Source: Coix lacryma-jobi var. lacryma-jobi (lineage: Eukaryota; Streptophyta; Magnoliopsida; Poales; Poaceae). From it: 64,000 bases of DNA. Shown here in pieces: positions 1 to 10,657 of the stretch. The position numbers were made by a program, and so were the translations under genes. A model generated the notes under the pieces. It searched no databases, had not been told where the DNA came from, and saw only the letters and a program-made list of their open reading frames with translations. Numbering within the stretch: position 1 is the first letter of the stretch; every line of letters starts with the position of its first letter. Location: NCBI GenBank assembly GCA_009763385.1, contig CM019826.1:58153127-58217126 (forward strand), in the 5' to 3' direction.

Positions 1-2
1 AC

Positions 3-3000
3 ATGGACTTCCGAGCGAAGTCTGATGCTCGGAGGTCTCAGCAAAGGCCACAGCTGAGGCCTCAACCGAGAGAAGGTAACCCTCGCCAAGAGCAAAACAA
101 CGTCAGTGCAATCAACAAAGCAACAAATTATGAAGATCAAAGACGGGACGCTCAACCTCCGAGCAGCCAAGCCCCGCAGGGTTTGCCACCTCCGCCGAAT
201 CAGCGGTACCAGCAGCGAGATCCTGCCAAAATGTATTGTCACTTCTGTGGAATGGGAAAGGGGCACACAACAAAGCAATGCGAATGCTTCGCCAAGGGAA
301 AAGAATACCAGGAATCCAAAAAAGCTGCTTCGTCAGACTCCCGAACCATCAACCACACAAGGAAACCAAGTTTCCACCCACCAAATCCACCATACCACTA
401 TACCCCCATAAACTACGGCCTACCTTCGCAACAACCCTCTTACACTCATCACCCACTCTACAACCAAACCTCTTATCAGCCAATCACCATCCCACAACGC
501 CAAAATCCAACTTACACAGTTACATACCCAACTACCCCCCAAAACCAAATTCCAACAACCCACCAAGCTAGCAACGCTCTGCCACCACCACCGCCAATCC
601 CCGCGTTACCAGCACCACAACCTGTCAAAGCCGAAGCCCCGAGCCAAACGACCATCAACAACCCAACATCAACCTTCGGTGTGATCCTAGCTATCACCGG
701 AGGTTCAAATGAAGACCATGGTAACAAACGGCAAAGGAAGGAACATGCTAGACGAGTCCACCACGTAGCCATCGAAGGCCCCCATAGATTTGGCTGTTGG
801 TCTCACATCCCCATAACCTTCAATTCTAGTGACATGAAGTTGAGAGATTACCCTCACACCGATGCTATGGTGATCGAAACCAACCTCGCTGGGTGGACTG
901 TCACCAAAATACTGGTCGACACAGGAAGCTCCGCTGATATCTTGTTCGCTTCAACCTTCGACAGTATGAAGCTTGATAGGAACCTTCTGCAACCTGCGGA
1001 CAACCCCCTATACAACTTCGGTGGTCAACAAGTGAGAGCTATCGGAAAAATTTCTCTGCCCGTGACCTTCGGCGACGAAATCAACTGCAGGACGGAGCAT
1101 ATAACATTTGATGTCGTCGACATGTTCTACCCATACAATGCCATTTTTGGCCGAGGGGTCACAAACGCGTTCAATGCGGTCATCCATCCCGCCTACCTAT
1201 GCATGAAGCTTCCCGCTCCGAAGGGTGTGGTTGCAGTATTTGGGGACCAGGACATTGCAAGGGCAGCTGAAGGGAACGTAGCCCCGGGGCAACGTAATGT
1301 ACACAATTTGTCAAAACCTCAAACCCCCGGTATCAGCGACGAGGGCGAAGTCTGTAATGACAGAGTGAAGGCAGCGCCAAAGGAGGAAACCAAACAAATC
1401 CAACTCTTCGAGGGTAATGCCGAGAGAAAGGTGATCATCTCAGCCAATCTAGACCCTCAATCAGAAGGCAACCTCGTCACCTTCCTCAGAGAAAATTCCG
1501 ACACCTTCGCTTGGTCCGCAAAAGACCTAAAAGGAGTCAACAGATCAATGATCGAGCATAACCTGAACATCAAAGCAGGCTACCGCCCAATCAAACAAAA
1601 GCTTCGCAAGATGTCAGAAGAAAGAAAGGAGGCAGCGAAGGCTGAGGTGAAAAGGCTTTTGGACGCAGGTGTCATTCGCCCAGTCAAATACCCAACTTGG
1701 CTCTCAAATGTGGTCCTAGTCCAAAAGAAGAACAAAAAATGGCGAATGTGCGTCAATTTCACTTGCTTGAACAAAGCCTGTCCGAAGGATGACTTCCCCC
1801 TCCCAAACATAAGCACCCTGGTCGACAGAGCGGCAGGTTGCCAAATGCTATCCCTCCTTGATTGTTTCTCAGGCTATCACCAGATTTGGATGAATGAAGA
1901 AGACGAAGAAAAAACAAGCTTTATCACACCCTCGGGCACCTTTTGCTTCCGAAGGATGGCAGAAGGTTTGAAAAATGCAGGCTCAACCTTCGCTCGCATG
2001 ACCTCCGAAGTTTTCAAGGATGAGCATGCTGTCTCTGCCTATGTCGACGACCTAGTTGTCCAGAGTGAACTAAAAGAGAACCACATACCAGACTTATCGA
2101 GGGTATTCAGCAACCTCCGGTCCGCCGGACTGAAACTAAACCCAGAAAAATGTGTTTTCGGGGTAAGCGAAGGTAAATTGCTAGGTTGCATCGTCTCAGC
2201 CAGAGGAATCGAAGCTAACCCTGAGAAGATTGATGCCATCATGAACATGGAACCTCCGGCGACCAAGAAAGCAGCTCAGCGTCTGACCGGTCGTTTAGCA
2301 GCACTTAGCAGATCCATCTCAAGATCCGCAGAGCGAGGGTTACCCTTCTTTGAAACACTCAGAAGCAACACTCCATTCAACTGGGGTCCCCAGCAGCAAA
2401 AGGCCTTCAAGGAGTTGAAAAAGTATCTGACCAGCTTGACTGCCCTAACCTGCCCAAGCAAGGGAGACTTATTGTTACTTTACGTCGTAGCTTCGCCACA
2501 CGCAGCAAGCGCAGTCCTCATCAAGGAGCTCCGCGAAAACAACAAGACCAGACAAGCCCCAATCTACTATGTTTCAGAAACCCTCGAAGGCCCAAAGAGA
2601 AATTATTCAGAGCTTGAGAAAATAGCATACGCCGTTGTCATGGCATCAAGAAAGCTCAAGCACTATTTCCAGGCGCACGAGATCCATGTACCTTTGTCGT
2701 ACCCCCTCGAGAACATTTTCAAAAACAGCGAAGCAGTGGGAAGAATAGCAAAGTGGGCAGTCGAGCTTAACAGTTACGCTGTGACCTTCGTCGGCAGAAC
2801 AACAATCAAATCACAAATACTGGCTGATTTCATAGCAGAATGGACTCCAGACCCTCGCCCTGGTGAGCCGCATCATGACCAGTTTTGGATCGTTTACGTC
2901 GACGGAGCATGGGGTGCAACTGGGGCCGGTGCCTCGGCCATTCTACTCTCGCCTTCCGGATCGAAGCTGAGATACGCAAGAAGGCTCGACTTCAAGTGCA

Positions 3001-4589
3001 CAAACAACTCAGCAGAGTACGAAGCTGTGATTCTGGCGCTCTCAAGACTACGGTCCTTATCAGTCCGAAGGGCACTTATCAACACAGACTCTCAAGTCAT
3101 CGCGGGACACATTGAAAAGAACTACAAAGCAAAAGATCCAGAGCTCCAAAAATATTTTCAACATGTCCGAAGGTTAGAATCCTTCTTCCTCGGCATAACT
3201 GTAAAAGCAATATCAAGGAACGAAAACAGCGAGGCAGATTGCTTAGCCAAAGCAGCCGCACAGCAGCTACAGCTTCCACCGGACGTGTTCTACGAGGTTA
3301 CCACTCGGTCAGCCATCGAAGCTTCCGAAATCAGCATCAAGCTAATCAGCGCTATTCAGTGTGAAGATTGGAGAGCACCTATCATGGCCTACATCAAAGG
3401 ACTCCATGAACCCAGCTCTAAAGAAGAAGAGAACAGACTAAAGCAAAGAGTGCGAGGGTACAAGATTGTGGATAACACCCTATTCAAGGCTTCGATAACC
3501 TCACCTTGGCTCAAGTGCGTGTCACAGTCCGAAGGTAATGACATTCTCAAACTCATCCACGAAGGTATATGTGGTTCACACAATGGCCCGAGGGCACTAG
3601 TAGGAAAAGCTTTTCGGCAAGGCTTCTACTGGCCAACAACATTAAGAGATGCGGAAACCATCGTCAAGCATTGCGAAGGTTGTCAACTGATGGCAAAAAA
3701 CCAAAACGCTCCAGGGGCACCCACAACCCTCATATGCCCAACCTGGCCCCTGCAAAGGTGGGCGATGGATCTTGTAGGCCCGTTACCGACAGCTCCAGGG
3801 AACCTTCGCTATGCGGTGGTAGTTGTGGAATACTTCACAAAATGGATTGAAACAAGGCCACTATCCTCCATCACTTCCCACGCAGTAAAAAAGTTTCTCT
3901 GGCAACAAATAGTCTGTCGCTTCGGAGTTCCGCAGCATCTAACCGTCGACAACGGCACTCAGTTTGACAGCGAGGTCTTCAAAGAATTCTGTGCACAAAT
4001 TGGGACAACGTTATGCTTCGCCTCCGTCCGACACCCGCAATCCAACGGCCTGGTTGAAAGAGCCAATGCGACAATATTCCAAGCTATCTCCAAAAAGCTG
4101 CAGGGTAGACCCAAGGGTAAATGGGCCGATGAACTACTTTCGGTCACCTGGTCTCACAACACCTCAGAGTGCAGAGCAACAAAATTCACTCCTTTCAAGC
4201 TGCTGTTCGGCGAAGAAGCGGTGCTTCCAGAAGAGCTAAAATACGGATCGCTCAGAACAACCCTCACATCTGATGAGCAAGCCCAATCGCTCGATAAAGA
4301 CCTACTCGAAGAAGCAAGATGCAGCGCAGTGCACAACCTTCGCAAGTATCAGGAAGAGACCAAGAAATGGAGAGATAAAAAGGTCAGAATCAAAAACTTG
4401 CAGAAGGGTGACCTCGTCCTCATCCGCAAACAAAACGCCAGCATGGCCGGAAAGTTTCAGCCTAAGTGGACAGGCCCGTTCCTGATCGCAGAATGCAATC
4501 GTCCAGGCTCCTTCCATCTCTCCGACAGCGAAGGTAATATCCTACCACACACCTGGAACATTGACGACCTTCGCAAATTCTACCCATAG
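3..4589 (+). CDS. Tat-clade gag-pol polyprotein (5' partial, otherwise open)
   Basis: A continuous 1528-codon frame that makes the capsid and enzymes for retrotransposition. Visible in order: CCHC zinc knuckle CHFCGMGKGH near residue 79; aspartic protease DTGSSAD near 305; reverse transcriptase with catalytic YVDD near 680; a degenerate RT-linked RNase H around 790-930; a second RNase H starting YVDGAW near 963 with later acidic positions in NSAEYE, NTDSQ and NSEAD; integrase zinc finger H-H-C-C around 1185-1227; integrase DDE core with MDLVGP near 1255, TVDNGTQF near 1314 and the Glu in GLVERAN near 1350. No stop or frameshift occurs and all catalytic residues I can identify are present, unlike the decayed neighbours, so the element is probably young. 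The true gag start is upstream of the window; the Met at base 3 is only the first in view. Confidence 0.95.
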   Translation: MDFRAKSDARRSQQRPQLRPQPREGNPRQEQNNVSAINKATNYEDQRRDAQPPSSQAPQGLPPPPNQRYQQRDPAKMYCHFCGMGKGHTTKQCECFAKGKEYQESKKAASSDSRTINHTRKPSFHPPNPPYHYTPINYGLPSQQPSYTHHPLYNQTSYQPITIPQRQNPTYTVTYPTTPQNQIPTTHQASNALPPPPPIPALPAPQPVKAEAPSQTTINNPTSTFGVILAITGGSNEDHGNKRQRKEHARRVHHVAIEGPHRFGCWSHIPITFNSSDMKLRDYPHTDAMVIETNLAGWTVTKILVDTGSSADILFASTFDSMKLDRNLLQPADNPLYNFGGQQVRAIGKISLPVTFGDEINCRTEHITFDVVDMFYPYNAIFGRGVTNAFNAVIHPAYLCMKLPAPKGVVAVFGDQDIARAAEGNVAPGQRNVHNLSKPQTPGISDEGEVCNDRVKAAPKEETKQIQLFEGNAERKVIISANLDPQSEGNLVTFLRENSDTFAWSAKDLKGVNRSMIEHNLNIKAGYRPIKQKLRKMSEERKEAAKAEVKRLLDAGVIRPVKYPTWLSNVVLVQKKNKKWRMCVNFTCLNKACPKDDFPLPNISTLVDRAAGCQMLSLLDCFSGYHQIWMNEEDEEKTSFITPSGTFCFRRMAEGLKNAGSTFARMTSEVFKDEHAVSAYVDDLVVQSELKENHIPDLSRVFSNLRSAGLKLNPEKCVFGVSEGKLLGCIVSARGIEANPEKIDAIMNMEPPATKKAAQRLTGRLAALSRSISRSAERGLPFFETLRSNTPFNWGPQQQKAFKELKKYLTSLTALTCPSKGDLLLLYVVASPHAASAVLIKELRENNKTRQAPIYYVSETLEGPKRNYSELEKIAYAVVMASRKLKHYFQAHEIHVPLSYPLENIFKNSEAVGRIAKWAVELNSYAVTFVGRTTIKSQILADFIAEWTPDPRPGEPHHDQFWIVYVDGAWGATGAGASAILLSPSGSKLRYARRLDFKCTNNSAEYEAVILALSRLRSLSVRRALINTDSQVIAGHIEKNYKAKDPELQKYFQHVRRLESFFLGITVKAISRNENSEADCLAKAAAQQLQLPPDVFYEVTTRSAIEASEISIKLISAIQCEDWRAPIMAYIKGLHEPSSKEEENRLKQRVRGYKIVDNTLFKASITSPWLKCVSQSEGNDILKLIHEGICGSHNGPRALVGKAFRQGFYWPTTLRDAETIVKHCEGCQLMAKNQNAPGAPTTLICPTWPLQRWAMDLVGPLPTAPGNLRYAVVVVEYFTKWIETRPLSSITSHAVKKFLWQQIVCRFGVPQHLTVDNGTQFDSEVFKEFCAQIGTTLCFASVRHPQSNGLVERANATIFQAISKKLQGRPKGKWADELLSVTWSHNTSECRATKFTPFKLLFGEEAVLPEELKYGSLRTTLTSDEQAQSLDKDLLEEARCSAVHNLRKYQEETKKWRDKKVRIKNLQKGDLVLIRKQNASMAGKFQPKWTGPFLIAECNRPGSFHLSDSEGNILPHTWNIDDLRKFYP

Positions 4590-4877
4590 CGGAGCCTTAG
4601 CGAGCCCTCGCGATATGTAATCTTTGTCACATATTATGTTATCTACACTCATGTACTTGACAAAAACAAAGGAGCTGCACTCTTTTTCCTTACGAAGGGG
4701 CGTAAGGTTTTTTAACGAGGCAGTATCCAAAGCATTAATACAGGTTAGAACCCCCAAAAAAGTAAAATCTCCAACCCTCTACTCCCAAACATCGAAAAAG
4801 CGGGTCTCTTTCAAGAGCGCTACATTCGATGAAAACCTGCTAAGATTGCTTCGAAAAACATTCCTTTTCTTTTCAAA
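4590..4877 (+). other. Non-coding spacer after integrase
   Basis: Starts right after the gag-pol stop and leads into the first minisatellite. I see no coding frame with recognisable similarity. Confidence 0.6.
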
Positions 4878-5590
4878 GCAAACTTCACCTCCACCTAAGA
4901 TAAGGGGAGCCGCGAAGTCCCAAAAAAGTCGAGCACCCTGGCACAAACGGCAGGGGCTCGCAAAAAAGCAAACTTCACCTCCGCCTAAGATAAGACGAGG
5001 CGCGAAGTCCAAAAAAGTCGAGCACCCTGGCACAAACGACAGGGGCTCGCAAAAAAGCAAACTTCACCTCCGCCTAAGATAAGGGGAGGAAAGTCGAGCA
5101 CCCTGGCACAAACGACAGGGGCTCGCAAAAAAGCAAACTTCACCTCCGCCTAAGATAAGGGGAGGAAAGTCGAGCACCCTGGCACAAACGACAGGGGCTC
5201 GCAAAAAAGCAAACTTCACCTCCGCCTAAGATAAGGGGAGGAAAGTCGAGCACCCTGCCACAAACGACAGGGGCTCGCAAAAAAGCAAACTTCACCTCCG
5301 CCTAAGATAAGGGGAGGAAAGTCGAGCACCCTGGCACAAATGACAGGGGCTCGCAAAAAAGCAAACTTCACCTCCGCCTAAGATAAGGGGAGGAAAGTCG
5401 AGCACCCTGGCACAAACGACAGGGGCTCGCAAAAAAGCAAACTTCACCTCCGCCTAAGATAAGGGGAGGAAAGTCGAGCACCTTGGCACAAATGACAGGG
5501 GCTCGCAAAAAAGCAAACTTCACCTCCGCCAAAGATAAGGGGAGGCGCGAAGACCAAAAAGTCAAGCACCCCCGCAAAGCACAACAGAAG
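4878..5590 (+). repeat. Minisatellite array 1, 76-bp core unit, 9 copies
   Basis: Units beginning GCAAACTTCACCTCC start at 4878, 4968, 5057, 5133, 5209, 5285, 5361, 5437 and 5513. The first two periods are 90 and 89 bp because of an extra CGCGAAGTCCAAAA-type segment; the next six are exactly 76 bp. The last copy keeps the CGCGAAG segment and is followed by diverged sequence. Copies are nearly identical, which indicates recent slippage or unequal exchange. It lies between pol and the convergent antisense gene. Confidence 0.95.
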
Positions 5591-5600
5591 CTCATCTTGA

Positions 5601-6645
5601 GAGCAAATGCGCGAGCCTCGCTAAAAGAAAAAGGGGCGTCGCTGTTTTTTCAAAACAAGCTCTCGAGAGCAAATGCGCGAGCCTCACTAAAAGAATAAGG
5701 GGGCGTCGCTGTTTTTCAAAACAAGCTCACGAGAGCAAATGCGCGAGCCTCGCTAAAAGAAAAAGGGGGTGTCGCTATTTTTTCAAAACAAGCTCTCGAG
5801 AGCAAATGCGCGAGCCTCGCTAAAAGAAAAAGGGGGCGTCGCTGTTTTTTCAAAACAAGCTCACGAGAGCAAATGCGCGAGCCTCGCTAAAAGAAAATGG
5901 GGGCGTCGCTGTTTTTTCAAAACAAGCTCACGAGAGCAAATGCGCGAGCCTCGCTAAAAGAAAAAGGGGGCGTCGCTGTTTTTTCAAAACAAGCTCACGA
6001 GAGCAAATGCGCGAGCCTCGCTAAAAGAAAAAGGGGGCGTCGCTGTTTTTTCAAAACAAGCTCACGAGAGCAAATGCGCGAGCCTCGCTAAAAGAAAAAG
6101 GGGGCGTCGCTGTTTTTTCAAAACAAGCTCACGAGAGCAAATGCGCGAGCCTCGCTAAAAGAAAAAGGGAGTGTCGCTATTTTTTCAAAACAAGCTCACG
6201 AGAGCAAATGCGCGAGCCTTGCTAAAAGAAAAAGGGGGCGTCGCTGTTTTTTCAAAACAAGCTCACGAGAGCAAATGCGCGAGCCTCGCTAAAAGAAAAA
6301 GGGGGCGTCGCTGTTTTTTCAAAACAAGCTCACGAGAGCAAATGCGCGAGCCTCGCTAAAAGAAAAAGGGAGTGTCGCTATTTTTTCAAAACAAGCTCAC
6401 GAGAGCAAATGCGCGAGCCTTGCTAAAAGAAAAAGGGGGCGTCGCTGTTTTTTCAAAACAAGCTCACGAGAGCAAATGCGCGAGCCTCGCTAAAAGAAAA
6501 AGGGGGCGTCGCTGTTTTTTCAAAACAAGCTCACGAGAGCAAATGCGCGAGCCTCGCTAAAAGAAAAAGGGGGCATCGCTATTTTTTCAAAACAAGCTCA
6601 CGAGAGCAAATGCACGAGCCTCGCTAAAAGTAAAACGGGGCCTCG
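5601..6645 (+). repeat. Minisatellite array 2, 67-bp unit, 16 copies
   Basis: Units beginning GAGCAAATGCGCGAGCC start at 5601, 5667, 5733, 5800, 5867 and then every 67 bp to 6604. The first two periods are 66 bp. A three-unit block of 201 bp is itself duplicated: the variants GGAGTGTCGCTATT and GAGCCTTGC occur near 6171/6219 and again 201 bp later. Short repeated frames inside the array are by-products of the periodicity. Confidence 0.95.
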
Positions 6646-6768
6646 CTATTAAACAATATAAGAAACATTAAATAGTGCAGCAAACATGGCACAAAACCCA
6701 TACTTTTTTCTCATACTGTTACAAAGTAACGTTACAACAACAAACATATCCGAAAAATAAAAAATCAT

Positions 6769-9700
6769 TTACAAGGAACCATTGCTCCCTCCAATCAACA
6801 TCAAATCACCAGAGCCCTCGCTAACCTCCTCGAACTCCAGCTCCGCCACAACAATAGGTCCCCACAACAAAGGAGCTGTCGGAACAATCGGCAGCTCACC
6901 AGGCAAAACCCTCGCCCGATACATATATGTACGATGTACTTCATCCACATCCGAAGTTTCCTCCTTCGGAACCACCAGCGATCCGTCGGGGCCCACTTCA
7001 AGCTTACTTCGCCCAAACAAATAATCCAACGCACTACTATCATCAATATCATCGTCTAAAGCAACTTGCGAAGACGAAGACGGACCAAACAAATAGCACG
7101 TAGCTTGACGATCAGTAAAGTCCGCCTCGCGCCAAAAGTTGCTCGACCCACTATTCTTCAAATCGTACCTTCGCACCTTTGACCACCAAAAACGCTCGAA
7201 GGTCAACGAAGGATGTTTTAACTTTGCACGGGCCCACGACTCACCAGTTATAAAAACATCCTGATAGTTAAGCGTTAACGGTGTCACGTCAAAAACCTCA
7301 AGCATGGTTCCATCAGGAACCTGCATTCACATAAAATAGAAAAAAAAACGTCTCAGCATTCTTCAAGTCATCTCAGGCGTCGCTGTTTTTTCCTTTACAA
7401 AATTACTCATCCTTACAACCCTATGTGCTCACACCTGCTCGGCTTCATTAAGCTCGGTCGTCATAGCTCCGCCAGCGACGGTCTCCGCATCGCCAGCAGA
7501 TGCCTCCCTCGCAGCCCTCTCTTGTTCGGTACCTTCGCCGGTGATTGTGGCTTCTGCTCGACCCTCAACCGCCACTGGTGGCACCTCCGCAGAGCTGGGA
7601 GCTTGAGCGGCTTCGGAGCTACCACCAGCTTCAAGGACAGCAGACGGCGAAGGCATCGCCTCCCTCCGAGCCTGCAAGAACCAAAAAGACAAAACAAATC
7701 CCTTTTTTCAACTCTAAAAAAAAACCAAACCTGACGAGTAGCCTCAGCAGCCTCATCGAAGGCAAGAACTCGGCCGCCGCCCGCAATCCAAAATCGACGA
7801 AGGAACCGCATCGCGCAGTTTTGAACCTCGGCGTCGTCTGTCTTCATCTGTCGCACCTCATCGACGGTGGGGAAAGTATGGTTGGGTTTCTTAATTTTAC
7901 GAAGGTGCTCACAGTCCGCTTGGCGAAGCGTTCCAGCCATCGCCAACGCACCGGCATACCCTCCAAAATCAGCTGCATTCCCAACCAGCGAGCTGAATAC
8001 ATCCAACTCATTACTTAAGCAACCTTCGAAAGCCTCCGCGCTGACTGTAGGAAGTGGCTCCCCGGCTGAACCTCCGGCTTCAGTCAAGCATGTGTCTATC
8101 TTAGCTTTAACCCTAGATAGACTCTCACGCCAAGCCTCGGCCTGGGTTGCCACCTCCGTTGACAACTTTTCTGCGCGCTCGTTTGCAGACGCCAAGTCTT
8201 TATCTTTTTGCCGTCCTGCAGCGAGGAGCTCCGCGCTGGTCCTCGCAGCCTCTTGCGCTTCTTTCTTCCACTTCTCAGCCTCCTCTAAGGCAGTTTTCAG
8301 CTCCGCATCCTTGTCCTCCAAGCTCTGGCGAAGCTCCTTGTTGGTTTTCTGCGTGTCTTTCAACCGGTCGTTCAGATAATGAAGATTGTAACTAGACCTT
8401 CGACGCGCCGACCGGTTGAGGAGCATCAGCTCAGCCACCTTCACATCAATATCATCATGAATATTATCCAAGGGCTCGCTAGCGAGCCGAAGCTCCGCTT
8501 CCGGCAGACAGACCCGGTTAAACACGCGACCCAGGAATCGCCTTTCCTCCGGAGAGCATGGCAAACGAGTCGCCTGAAGGTCCGCGCTCGTGTACAGATG
8601 GGTCGCCGGGTCAGTAACGCCAAGCTCCTTCGCGTAGTAAGGAAGGCTTGTCCGGCTGGCTTCGCCATATGGCCTCTTTCCAGGCACCGGGTCCGATTCA
8701 TGGTCACCATTAATTTCGGATCCCTCGACCCAAATGTGCGTGCCGACGTAATCGGGCAGTAACCCTTGCCGAGGGCTCTCTCCCTCCAGATCCCGCAACA
8801 CTTCTTCAATATCATTGGCAGCCGCAGCAACAGCACTGGGCGAAGCTATCTTTTTTCCTCGGGTGTCCCCAATAGAAACGTCTTCATCGGAGTCATCCTC
8901 GCTGCTGGATGAATCGCTGTCCTCGCTAGATGACTCCTCTACCCCCCTTTCCTTTTCCATTTCTCTCTCTTCGTTGTCGGTGTCTTCGGAGACGCCTTCG
9001 TCATCCGAGATCCGAATTAAAGCTCCGATACCGCCCACGCGGGGCACCACTCCTCCAACCTTAACAGAGCCTCGGCCGCTCGAGGCAACGGCTGAGGATG
9101 TGGAAGTGCACGAAGCACCAACAACAGCTGCGACCTTCGTCACCAACACCTTCGCCCGGCCACCGGGACCACCGCGCCCACGGCCACGACCCCTCTTCGG
9201 CCGAGAGACAACTCCCTCATCTCCCGCAGCGGCTCTCTTCCTCTTTTTCGGAGCATCTTCGCTCGACGGAGCGGGCCAGTTTGGATAATGAATGCCAAGA
9301 ATGTCAAACAGTCTGTTAACTCGACCCTCGGCGCCTATGGCGCTGTGTATAGCATTATTTTCCAACGTTGACAATTTGCCAACTAACTCCTCCACCCACT
9401 GCTGCACGCGTTTATATATAACCTCGAGCCCATCCTCTCGCCTGGGAAATTTCTTGATAACGTTTGCCCAGACCTTGTTCAAATCAATCTTCGGTCTCTT
9501 CAACCCCTTGCCCTGGTAGCGAGGGTCATCCTCAACCTCAAACCATACTTGTTTCTCGCGAAGAGGCCAGATCTTGGCGCAACAGTACTCCTCAACCAGG
9601 TCGCGGGCGCACTGAGAGCGCGAGACAACCCTCAAACAATCAACAGCCGCGTGTGCTTCGCCGTCCATTTTGGCCTCCGCACTTACATCCCCAAGAGGCG

Positions 9701-10283
9701 GGAGCTCACCGCACAGCTCCGCCACATCACTGAGCTTGTAGTAAAACCAAAATTCCTGCCACCCGCTGGTCCACTTGTTCTTCTGAGCTTGCACTGGCAT
9801 CTCCGACCCAGCGCGGTGGCAGAATGTGTACACAGCAAATTGACCCAGACAACTTTTACCCTCGCCACAATCAATCTTCTGAGGCTGCATGTGCACCTGA
9901 TGAGTGCGAACAAAACCTTCGACATTTGGAGCGATACCTTGGGAACGGCACGCCCACACATACACCGACATCTTCGTAAAACATGAAGGTGTCAGCTGAT
10001 GAAACTTCAGGTTGAACCTTCGCAACACAGAGGCCACAAAGGAGTGGGCCGGGAAGCGAAGGCCAGCCGAAAAAAATTCTTCAAACACTACAACTTCATC
10101 CACATCCGGCTTCGGCAACGTCTCCACGACGCTGGTCCTCGCCTTGCCCTCCTCGATCCAACCCCACCTAACATAAGACGCAATCTCCGATGCGCACACT
10201 CGGCTGAGCCCAAACTCGAAGGTAATCCCCTCTTCCGCCGAAACAGGGGAAGCAGCACGAGCAGTCTGCTTCAGCCTAGCCAT
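6769..10283 (-). CDS. Antisense spliced gene of the Tat element (putative gypsy-type transposon domain protein)
   Basis: Best model is three exons on the minus strand: 10283-7731, 7671-7435 and 7320-6769, with GT-AG introns of 59 and 114 bp; all junctions are in phase 0, giving about 1113 residues. The start is the first ATG downstream of a TATA box. Features in order: N-terminus MARLKQTARA like the histone H3 tail; a globular region around residues 20-230 with FPAHSFV and HQLTPSCF motifs, which resembles Pfam Transposase_28 (putative gypsy type transposon), a domain known from such antisense genes; a basic block near 345-370 with KKRKR and RPKRGRGRGRGG (NLS/AT-hook-like); an acidic Ser/Asp/Glu block near 420-470; a coiled coil near 620-710; and a C-terminal exon unlike anything I know. 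Function is unknown; the composition suggests a nuclear, chromatin-associated accessory protein. It converges on gag-pol across the repeat arrays. Confidence 0.85.
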
Positions 10284-10430
10284 CTCTCTAATCGCTAACA
10301 CCTTCGCGCAGCGAATGCTTGTCTCGACCCTCGCAGTCAAACTAAAACAAACCTTCGCTACAGGAAAATAGCAACAGCAGGGTGGCTAGGGCGAATGAGG
10401 GCACGTCCTTTACCGCTCACCTACCCCTCC

Positions 10431-10438
10431 TATTTATA
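10431..10438 (-). promoter_or_regulatory. TATA box of the antisense gene
   Basis: Minus strand reads CTATAAATAGG, an ideal plant TATA box, about 150 bp upstream of the ATG at 10283. A start site around 10400 would give a leader of roughly 120 nt. I find no ATG in any frame between there and 10283. It lies inside the element upstream of the 3' LTR, so the gene does not depend on the LTR promoter. Confidence 0.8.
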
Positions 10439-10657
10439 GACCAAGCGACCGGCACTCCCGCGACAGCATCGGCACGACAATCGAAAAACGCGGCGCAAAA
10501 AACGAAACGGGCCTCAACAGTACGAACTACAATACAACGATACGGCCCAAAGCAGCCGCGGGCGTCGCTGCCAAGGGTCCCTTTACGTTTTCCCGTCCAA
10601 AATGCGCTGCTTGGGCCTAAAACTCCGTTCTTTAGATCCAAGGCAACGAGGGGCTAC

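Noticed and set aside
5601..6645. CRISPR-like array or family of ~62-residue proteins
   Set aside because: Whole 67-bp units repeat head to tail with no unique spacers; the repeated short frames are products of the periodicity.
10251..10283. A true histone H3 gene
   Set aside because: Only the first ten residues resemble H3; nothing after that matches a histone fold.
10284..10340. Longer N-terminus of the antisense protein starting at 10340
   Set aside because: That codon is TTG, not ATG; in a eukaryotic transcript from the TATA box at 10431 the first ATG is at 10283.
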